The position numbers and the translations under genes were made by a program. From Rhizobium sp. 11515TR (lineage in GTDB: Bacteria; Pseudomonadota; Alphaproteobacteria; Rhizobiales; Rhizobiaceae): a stretch of DNA of 64,000 nt. How positions within the stretch are numbered: position 1 is the stretch's first letter; every line of letters starts with the position of its first letter. The stretch lies in the NCBI RefSeq assembly GCF_002277895.1, contig NZ_CP022998.1, positions 2,399,501 to 2,463,500 of the forward strand. Direction: 5' to 3'. Below the pieces are notes generated by a model that saw nothing but the letters and a program-made list of their open reading frames with translations, made no database searches and was not told where the DNA came from. Shown piece by piece: positions 58,269-64,000 of this stretch.

Positions 58269-58379
58269 CTATGCGATTGTCGAAAGTGCGACGACGGCGA
58301 CCGCAGTGAGGCCACCGAAGATCGGTAGCAGCTTCAGCATAACAAGCCGCGCCAGCTTTTTCCTTTCGACCGACGTCAT
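58269..58379 (-). CDS. 36-residue membrane peptide
   Basis: Tiny gene: the peptide has a basic start (TSVERKKLARLV), then one hydrophobic segment (MLKLLPIFGGLTAVAVVALS). GAGGAAG lies 8 nt before the ATG at 58379. Upstream at 58411-58436, GAAAC-N17-CGTT on the minus strand nearly matches the rhizobial general-stress (EcfG) consensus, with CGTT 32 bp from the ATG. The combination argues for a real stress-induced peptide. Confidence 0.5.
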   Translation of the reverse strand: MTSVERKKLARLVMLKLLPIFGGLTAVAVVALSTIA

Positions 58380-58410
58380 GATCAGCTTCCTCACATGGCA
58401 GTGAAGCTTA

Positions 58411-58436
58411 AACGCATGAAATTCATGATTCGTTTC
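58411..58436 (-). promoter_or_regulatory. EcfG-like promoter of the 36-residue gene
   Basis: On the minus strand, GAAAC (58432-58436), 17 bases, CGTT (58411-58414). The consensus is GGAAC-N16/17-CGTT, so there is one mismatch in the -35 part. Spacing to the start codon is right. Confidence 0.4.
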
Positions 58437-58580
58437 ACGTCTATCGTCGCATTATTATATTATGTGTCGCTAAAAGTACAGTGAGGTGGCGCTTTGCCGC
58501 TTCCAGAGACGAAAATCCTCCGAAACTCGCTCGCAGTCGAATGAGAGATCGCCGATTATGGTGGTGTCGTTATTTCCATC

Positions 58581-58605
58581 GGAACCTAATCGCATCAATT
58601 GAGTT
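58581..58605 (+). promoter_or_regulatory. EcfG-like promoter of the 67-residue gene
   Basis: GGAAC (58581-58585), 16 bases, AGTT (58602-58605): the -35 part is exact and the -10 part has one mismatch to CGTT. It lies 28 bp upstream of the TTG at 58633. Confidence 0.35.
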
Positions 58606-58632
58606 CCCTTTTCAAAACACAGGAGGCGAATC

Positions 58633-58836
58633 TTGGCACAGGATCGACAAAGTGAATCGCATGGCGGACGTGAGAAGAAGCAAGCCCTGGCGAAGATACA
58701 GCATAGCGAGATTCGTAACGACGACCGGCTGCATAAAGAAAAGGACGAGGCTTCTCTCGTTGCCGATCCTCGCAACAGGCTCGCTGAGGGTAAAGTCGAT
58801 CCGGTGACAAAAGAGCGTAAGCCCAGGGACGCATGA
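58633..58836 (+). CDS. small hydrophilic protein
   Basis: A 67-residue, extremely polar protein (Lys, Arg, Glu, Asp, Gln rich, no hydrophobic core), so probably disordered. The TTG start at 58633 is supported by AGGAGG 6 nt upstream. The charged, glycine-poor composition resembles small stress or desiccation proteins of soil bacteria, and an EcfG-like promoter precedes it. The molecular role is unknown. Confidence 0.6.
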   Translation: MAQDRQSESHGGREKKQALAKIQHSEIRNDDRLHKEKDEASLVADPRNRLAEGKVDPVTKERKPRDA

Positions 58837-59015
58837 GCCCTAGCAGCGTCTGTGCGATGCACTGATGTCGGATGGCTGCTCGTGCGCGTCATGCGCCGTT
58901 TCTCATGGAAAGATAATCGCGCAGTCTTACAAAAGTAGCGCAACGACTATAGCGATGCGATCATCGTTTCGGTAGCGACGGTGCTGTTTGCGTCACCGAC
59001 TTCATTCTCCATCAT

Positions 59016-59228
59016 TCATGAATGCAATGACTTAGAGGACGATCGGTTTGTGCTGCCGTCGTTCAGCGCGATGGCCATGATGGCAAGAAGAACATATTCG
59101 CGCTTCCAGCCTGATTTCATCGCCGCAGCAACTAGGCTCTCGATGGAGGGCTCCAGGGCGAAAAGGCAGGCTGTCAGATAGTTAGTCTGTGATGCTTCCG
59201 AAGGGGGAGGGTTTATGGCGGGTCTCAA
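59016..59228 (-). CDS. small hypothetical protein
   Basis: A 70-residue frame with TTG start at 59228 and GGAG about 8 nt upstream. Residues about 28-57 (ESLVAAAMKSGWKREYVLLAIMAIALND) look protein-like: an amphipathic helix followed by a hydrophobic one. The first 20 residues are less convincing, so the true start may be internal or the gene may be damaged. Unknown function. Confidence 0.35.
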   Translation of the reverse strand: MRPAINPPPSEASQTNYLTACLFALEPSIESLVAAAMKSGWKREYVLLAIMAIALNDGSTNRSSSKSLHS

Positions 59229-59648
59229 CTTCCTGCTCCGTCTATTGATTTGACCGGATAGGCATGGACTGTAATGTCAGCCGGTTTCCCGGGTTTGTCT
59301 CGTTTATTGCAGAACGTTGCTACGGCTGCGACAGAGCCAAGCCCGCAATCGATGTCGACAGTGAGCGAGTAAATCCGGATAACGCACACTTGCTCTCCCG
59401 GCATCAATGGCGCCGACCTACAGGGTCATCTCGGAAAAGGTGGCAACGGTTTTCCGTCCGGAATTCCGCAAGAAAACAGGATATGTCCGACCAGAGGATC
59501 GCAGCACAAGCTATCATCGCAAGCAAACAGCATTCAGATGCCGCAGCTCGGTCTTTCCGTCGGGATTATTTGATGGGAGCGCCGTAATGGTCAACTCTAC
59601 CGTCAGCTGGACGGCAAAGTTGACCACGATTCGAGAATGAAACGAGTT
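59229..59648. other. intergenic region with third repeat copy
   Basis: About 420 nt. Several short frames overlap on both strands and none has both a ribosome binding site and protein-like content. The region contains a partial copy of the dispersed palindromic repeat (59432-59480). Confidence 0.5.
59432..59480. repeat. dispersed palindromic repeat, copy 3 (partial)
   Basis: GGAAAA (59432-59437) and GTTTTCC (59448-59454) form the stem, followed by CGTCCGGAATTCCGCAAGAAAACAGGA, matching the core of copies 1 and 2. The first outer arm (GAGCAATTC) is missing or degenerate. Confidence 0.55.
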
Positions 59649-59930
59649 TTAGGCCTTGCCGCCGTTCTTCTTGCAATCGCTTCGGAACTTGGCACGTGCC
59701 TTTCCATGCAGACCCTTGGCGTCAGCCTGAGTCGAACATGCCTTGGAAACGGCGGTCTGCGCCGGCTTCGTTGCCTTCGGCTTCATCGTAGTGGTCGTCG
59801 ATGGGGCGGGCGTCGTCGTTGCGCTCGGGGTTGTTGTGGTCGTACTGGGGGTGGTCGCCGTTTGTGCCATGGCACTTACGCTGAAGAGTGCGACAAAGGC
59901 TGCAGTCGTGAACATAGTAGCAATACGCAT
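59649..59930 (-). CDS. PsiF-like secreted protein
   Basis: A 93-residue precursor with a signal peptide (residues 1-22, ending SAMA before QTATT), a Thr/Pro-rich low-complexity stretch (about 23-55) and one PsiF-type repeat (SKACSTQADAKGLHG to SDCKK, about 62-88) with two cysteines. PsiF is phosphate-starvation induced in E. coli, but no Pho box was recognised here. GAGGAAAA lies before the ATG at 59930. The upstream extension of the frame to 60212 is not protein-like. Confidence 0.75.
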   Translation of the reverse strand: MRIATMFTTAAFVALFSVSAMAQTATTPSTTTTTPSATTTPAPSTTTTMKPKATKPAQTAVSKACSTQADAKGLHGKARAKFRSDCKKNGGKA

Positions 59931-59972
59931 GGGGGCTTTTCCTCCGCTGAGTAGCTGGGGTGGAATGTACGT

Positions 59973-59985
59973 TGTTCGACGAACA
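59973..59985. promoter_or_regulatory. palindrome upstream of PsiF-like gene
   Basis: TGTTCGACGAACA, a 13-bp palindrome with one central base, 43-55 bp upstream of the start codon. Candidate operator; regulator unknown. Confidence 0.3.
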
Positions 59986-60213
59986 TCAACAGCTTGAACC
60001 AATATTTTTACAAAAGCAATTCGTTCATCGGCCAGCTTCGTGACCGTTGGTCGCGCCCGGAAAACCGGGGAAAATCGGGGTTTGCGCCCGACTGCAGCTA
60101 TCCCAATTCCGTCAACTTTAAGGCAAGATGGCCAGCCCGCTCGAAAAGGTGATTGGCTTTCCGACACCCGCGTCGCTAGGAAGGGAACCGGAATGACATA
60201 GCCGGAGTCCATC

Positions 60214-60981
60214 GTGTCGCTTGCCGATATCTCGCTTCTGAGTGCCTTGCTCGCCGGAGCGCTTTCGTTTCTTTCGCCCTGCGTGCTGCCGCTCGTGCCA
60301 CCCTATCTCTGCTACATGGCGGGAGTCTCGGTCGAGCAGTTTCGCGGCGGCGGTGCGGCCGTAGCGGGAGGCCCGAGTGTTCCTGGCCCGAGCGTTCGCG
60401 GCAATGTGCTGATGTCGGCACTGTTCTTCACCTTGGGATTTGCCACCGTATTTGTCGCGCTCGGCGCCGGTGCGTCCTCGATCGGCATGCTTTTACGCCA
60501 GCATCTCGATATTCTCGCCAAAATCGGCGGTTTGATCATCGTCATCATGGGGCTGAACTTCCTCGGCGTCTTCCGCATCGGCCTTCTGGCCCGGGAGGCG
60601 CGCTTCCAGAGCGGCGGCAAGCCGGCGACGCTGACGGGCGCCTATATCATGGGTCTGGCCTTCGCCTTTGGCTGGACCCCCTGCATCGGCCCCGTTCTCG
60701 GCGCCATCCTCGGCATTGCCGCCTCGCGCGAAACGGTCGGTGCCGGCGCCGGCCTGCTAGCCGTCTATTCGCTGGGCCTTGCCATTCCCTTCTGGATCGC
60801 CGCCGGCTTTTCCGGCGCCTTTATGCGGTTTCTCTCCCGCTTCCGCCGCCATCTCGGCACGGTTGAGAAGGTTATGGGCGCGCTTTTGGTGCTGACCGGT
60901 CTCGCTTTCATCTTCGGCTATGTCAGCGGTATGGCGATCTGGTTTCAGCAGACCTTTCCAATCCTGATGAAAATCGGCTAA
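60214..60981 (+). CDS. ccdA: cytochrome c biogenesis protein CcdA
   Basis: Inner-membrane thiol-disulfide carrier that moves reducing power to the periplasm for cytochrome c maturation. The 255-residue protein has six predicted membrane helices and the two redox cysteines in FLSPCVLPLVPP (helix 1) and WTPCIGPVLG (helix 4). Helix 1 also holds PPYLC. It starts with GTG at 60214, with GGAG 6 nt upstream. It is followed by the AEC transporter gene after 64 nt. Confidence 0.94.
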   Translation: MSLADISLLSALLAGALSFLSPCVLPLVPPYLCYMAGVSVEQFRGGGAAVAGGPSVPGPSVRGNVLMSALFFTLGFATVFVALGAGASSIGMLLRQHLDILAKIGGLIIVIMGLNFLGVFRIGLLAREARFQSGGKPATLTGAYIMGLAFAFGWTPCIGPVLGAILGIAASRETVGAGAGLLAVYSLGLAIPFWIAAGFSGAFMRFLSRFRRHLGTVEKVMGALLVLTGLAFIFGYVSGMAIWFQQTFPILMKIG

Positions 60982-61045
60982 GCCGGGCGATACCTTTCGC
61001 CTTCATTTTCCCCGGCAAATGGAACATGCCCGATGGCTGACCCCC

Positions 61046-62008
61046 ATGGCTGATATTGTTAATCTGCTGCTGCCATTTTTCGGCCTGATCCTGATCGGTT
61101 ATGTCGCCGCACGTGTTACAAAGCAGCCGGCAGAAGCGCTCGGCTGGCTGAATACGTTCATCATCTACGCGGCATTGCCGGCGCTGTTCTTCAAGCTCGT
61201 TTCGCAGACGCCGATCGAGCAGCTGACTCGGATAGACTTCATCGCCACCGATATCGCTGCGACCTATTCGATTTTCCTGCTCCTGTTCCTGATCGGCCGT
61301 TTCCTGCGCCGCAATTCGCTTGCCGACAGCACCATCCAGGCCTTTGCTGGCGCCTACGGCAATATCGGCTATATGGGACCGGGCCTTGCGCTGCTGGCGC
61401 TTGGCGAAAAGGCGGCTGTTCCGGTAGCGCTGATCGTATGCTTTGAAAACGCACTGCATTTCATCGTCGCGCCCGCCCTGATGGCGCTGGAAGGCGGCGA
61501 TAAGCGCTCGCCATGGCGCGTTGCCGCCGATATCGCCCGGAAGGTGCTGCTGCACCCTTTCATCCTGTCGACAGCGCTGGGTTTTGTCGTAGCTGCGTTA
61601 TCGCTGCATCAACCGATCGCCTTCGAGCGATTTGTCAATTATCTCGCGCAAGCGGCTGCGCCTTGTGCCCTATTCGCCATGGGAGTAACGCTCGCGCTGC
61701 GTCCGCTGAGGCGGGTTCCAGTCGAGATCGGCTATATCGTCCCGGCAAAGCTCATCCTGCATCCATTGGTCGTCTATGTCGTTCTGAAAGCTGTCGGCGG
61801 CTTTGATCCGATCTGGATCGAGGCGGCCGTATTGCTGGCGGCGTTGCCGACGGCAACGAACGTCTTCGTCATCGGCCAGCAATATGGTGTCTGGCAGGAG
61901 AGGGCCTCCGCCACCATCCTGGTCACCACGGCCTGTTCCGTGGTGACGGTTTCGCTGGTGCTCTATCTGATAAAGTCCGGCACCTTACCGGCGCAGCTTT
62001 TCACGTAA
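61046..62008 (+). CDS. AEC-family transporter
   Basis: Secondary transporter of the auxin efflux carrier family, which in bacteria includes malonate/malate and other organic acid carriers. The 320-residue protein has about ten membrane helices, beginning LLLPFFGLILIGYVAAR. The ATG at 61046 gives the standard N-terminus; an in-frame ATG at 61019 would add nine residues. The substrate is unknown. Its 3' end overlaps the convergent UbiH-type gene by 24 bp. Confidence 0.9.
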   Translation: MADIVNLLLPFFGLILIGYVAARVTKQPAEALGWLNTFIIYAALPALFFKLVSQTPIEQLTRIDFIATDIAATYSIFLLLFLIGRFLRRNSLADSTIQAFAGAYGNIGYMGPGLALLALGEKAAVPVALIVCFENALHFIVAPALMALEGGDKRSPWRVAADIARKVLLHPFILSTALGFVVAALSLHQPIAFERFVNYLAQAAAPCALFAMGVTLALRPLRRVPVEIGYIVPAKLILHPLVVYVVLKAVGGFDPIWIEAAVLLAALPTATNVFVIGQQYGVWQERASATILVTTACSVVTVSLVLYLIKSGTLPAQLFT

Positions 62009-63187
62009 TGCCGACGAAAAATTTCGCAGGCCGCCACCCGGCTCGATACCCTCGCGCATGACGATGTTGCGGAGCGGAGCGATGGCCGAAAGCACATGCA
62101 GGCCTGCCGCGCGCAGCATCTGTACCGGCAGGAAGTCCGACAGCAGTGAACGGTTGAGAAGATCGACGCTTGCCGTGCGGCTGATGATATCAGCACGTCT
62201 CTTGCGGTCGAAACTGTCGCCCGCTGCTACAGGGATCGGCAAGTCGGCGCGCGAGCAGAGAATGTCCGACAACGCCAATATATCGCGAAGGCTGAGATTG
62301 AGGCCTTGCGCGCCGATTGGGGGGAAGACATGGGCTGCTTCGCCGATCAGCGCGGCGCGGCCCTTGCCGAAGCGATAGGCTGTCATGCCTGAAAGGGGCC
62401 AGACCTGCACGCTGTCCTCGATCGTGACCTGGCCGAGCATCGATTGCATCCGCTCCTCGACCAGCCGGCCGAGTTCTTCGAGCGACTTCTCCGCATTGGC
62501 TGCCGCTTCTGCCGGCTTCTGAACCCAGACGAGGCTGGAGCGCCGGCCGGGCAGAGGCACCTGCGTAAAGGGGCCGCTTTCGGTATGGAATTCGCTAGAG
62601 ATGTTCTGATGCGGCAGGCTATGCGAAAAATTCAGAACCATCGCCGATTGCGGATAGGACCAGCCCTTGGTCTTGATTCCGAGCGTCTCTCGCACCATCG
62701 AATTGCGGCCGTCCGCGCCGACGACGAATGCCGCATCGATCGAATCGCCATTGTCGAGGGTGATCGATACGCCATCATCGCCGAAGGTGATATCGGAAGC
62801 CGTGGCTGCGATGCGGCTGATATTGCCTTCCGCATCGATCGCTTCGCTGAGATTGTCGAGCAACACGGCATTCGGAATATTGTAGCCGAAGGCATCCAGG
62901 CCGATTTCGGACGATCGGAACGAGACGGTCGGCGCCCGCAATAGTCGCGATGTGCCGTCTATGATGCGCATCGTCGTCAGCGGCGCGGCCGAAGGTACGA
63001 TCCTGTCCCATAGCGTCAGGCGCTCCAGAAAGCGGATCGATTGATCCATCAGCGCCGTGGTCCGCTTGTCGGCCTTGTTGTGCGGCGCGGCGACAAGGGC
63101 GACGGATCTCCCGCCGCGTGCCAGCGCGAAAGCCGTGATCATGCCGGCGAGTCCACCGCCGATAACGGCCACTTCAATCTGCTTCAT
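61985..63187 (-). CDS. UbiH/UbiF-family hydroxylase
   Basis: FAD monooxygenase of the ubiquinone-hydroxylase family. The 400-residue protein has the dinucleotide motif AVIGGGLAGMITA, the second motif VVGADGRNS, and the third FAD block GEAAHVFPPIGAQGLNLS. Which ring position it hydroxylates cannot be decided from sequence; relatives in rhizobia are annotated as UbiH-like. It is monocistronic on the minus strand and has an untranslated gap of about 210 nt to the divergent pcs gene. Confidence 0.92.
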   Translation of the reverse strand: MKQIEVAVIGGGLAGMITAFALARGGRSVALVAAPHNKADKRTTALMDQSIRFLERLTLWDRIVPSAAPLTTMRIIDGTSRLLRAPTVSFRSSEIGLDAFGYNIPNAVLLDNLSEAIDAEGNISRIAATASDITFGDDGVSITLDNGDSIDAAFVVGADGRNSMVRETLGIKTKGWSYPQSAMVLNFSHSLPHQNISSEFHTESGPFTQVPLPGRRSSLVWVQKPAEAAANAEKSLEELGRLVEERMQSMLGQVTIEDSVQVWPLSGMTAYRFGKGRAALIGEAAHVFPPIGAQGLNLSLRDILALSDILCSRADLPIPVAAGDSFDRKRRADIISRTASVDLLNRSLLSDFLPVQMLRAAGLHVLSAIAPLRNIVMREGIEPGGGLRNFSSALREKLRR

Positions 63188-63399
63188 ATCGATGCCTCAA
63201 TTGCCTTTGGTTCTGAAAATAAGCGCTTAGCCTGTTGAAATCCATGGGATGAAACATCGCAACGGGTGAAAATGACAGTAAGTCGCGCTAGCGTGCCGCA
63301 ATGAACGCTTTTGCGCTGGCGATGCCGACCAAAGGATGCATATTAGCAAGAAAAACCGCCTGCCGGGGCAGGTGAATAAGCTGACGAGTCGTGGGGCGG

Positions 63400-64000
63400 A
63401 TGAAAATCTTCAATTACAAGCGGGTGCCTTATGCGGAGATGCGTGCGTTCTCCGTTCATATACTGACGGCATCCGGATCGTTTCTCGCCTTTCTCGGCGT
63501 CGTTGCAGCGTCGGAACATCGCTTTGTCGATATGTTCTGGTGGCTTGGTCTGGCGCTGCTGGTCGATGGCATAGACGGGCCGATCGCACGCAAGGTTCGC
63601 GTCAAGGAAGTTCTGCCAAACTGGTCCGGCGACACGCTCGACAACATCATCGATTACGTCACCTACGTGCTCCTGCCGGCCTTCGCGCTCTATGAGAGCG
63701 GCATGATCGGCGAACCCTGGTCCTTTGTCGCCGCCGGCATGATCGTCGTTTCCAGTGCCATCTATTACGCCGATACCGGCATGAAGACGGACGAATATTT
63801 CTTCTCCGGCTTTCCGGTCGTCTGGAACATGGTGATCTTCACCCTTTTCGTCATCGGCGCCAGCGCCACGACGGCCATGATCCTCGTCGGCGTTTCCGTC
63901 GTCCTGACCTTCCTGCCGATCAATTTTCTTCATCCCGTGCGCGTCAAGCGCTTGCGGCCGCTGAACCTTGGCATATTTCTGTTCTGGTCGGCGCTTGGCA
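63400..64000 (+). CDS. pcs: phosphatidylcholine synthase (5' part)
   Basis: Membrane enzyme joining CDP-diacylglycerol with choline to phosphatidylcholine, a pathway known from rhizobia and other host-associated bacteria. The frame begins at the ATG at 63400 and is open to the window edge, so the 3' end is missing. The CDP-alcohol phosphatidyltransferase motif is visible as DGIDGPIARK, then GDTLDNIIDYV. Several membrane helices follow. GGGGCGG lies upstream of the ATG. It uses the product of cdsA. Confidence 0.95.
   Translation, partial: MKIFNYKRVPYAEMRAFSVHILTASGSFLAFLGVVAASEHRFVDMFWWLGLALLVDGIDGPIARKVRVKEVLPNWSGDTLDNIIDYVTYVLLPAFALYESGMIGEPWSFVAAGMIVVSSAIYYADTGMKTDEYFFSGFPVVWNMVIFTLFVIGASATTAMILVGVSVVLTFLPINFLHPVRVKRLRPLNLGIFLFWSALG

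Noticed and set aside
59225..59407. 60-codon minus-strand frame (IYSLTVDIDCGLGSVAAVATF)
   Set aside because: Some protein-like residues, but no ribosome binding site and no start; may be debris of an older gene.
63343..63933. 196-codon minus-strand frame opposite pcs
   Set aside because: Shadow of the phosphatidylcholine synthase gene, which has the family motif and runs on beyond the window.

Overview
The window is a GC-rich alphaproteobacterial chromosome segment. Gene content and order (rpsB-tsf-pyrH-frr-uppS-cdsA-rseP-bamA-lpx, pdhAB-pdhC-lpdA-lipA, dusB-ntrBC-ntrYX-hfq-hflX), a DUF1849/EipB envelope protein, a bifunctional IspDF, a LexA box of the GTTC-N7-GTTC type and a phosphatidylcholine synthase at the right edge all point to Rhizobiales, most likely genus Rhizobium. 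Almost all of it is core housekeeping DNA. The species cannot be fixed from the sequence alone.

Layout. 0.1-1.3 kb: minus-strand ridA-glycerophosphodiesterase pair. 1.4-4.5 kb: eipB, rpsB, tsf. 4.8-16.6 kb: one long plus-strand run, pyrH-frr-uppS-cdsA-rseP-bamA-lpxD-fabZ-lpxA-lpxI-lpxB, covering ribosome recycling, undecaprenyl and phospholipid precursors, outer-membrane assembly and lipid A. It ends in a two-way terminator shared with convergent gltA. 18.2-21.4 kb: comEC converging on lexA. 21.8-25.5 kb: VOC gene, kdsA, eno, ftsB. 25.6-33.3 kb: the pyruvate dehydrogenase complex with an SGNH hydrolase inside it, two GlsB-type membrane proteins and lipA, which makes the lipoyl cofactor the complex needs. 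33.4-35.2 kb: three tandem P-loop paralogues. 35.2-37.4 kb: a START-domain protein, cinA, ispDF. 37.6-46.1 kb: nitrogen regulation, dusB-ntrB-ntrC and ntrY-ntrX, then a D-amino-acid transaminase. 46.2-49.3 kb: hfq-hflX, mazG, a deaminase. 49.6-54.6 kb: sulfite reduction, cysG-DUF2849-cysI-DUF934, then fpr. 54.7-60.2 kb: a gene-poor pocket around tRNA-Lys with small orphan genes, a decayed immunity-like gene and stress-type promoters. 60.2-64.0 kb: ccdA, an AEC transporter, a UbiH-type hydroxylase and pcs, which is cut by the window edge.

Most unusual items: an RseP protease with three PDZ units in an exact 270-nt register; a tandem triplication of a small P-loop protein between lipA and the START-domain gene; a hairpin overlapping the pdhA ribosome binding site; a three-copy dispersed palindromic repeat; and several very small genes near tRNA-Lys, one of only 36 codons with a promoter resembling the general-stress sigma factor (EcfG) consensus.
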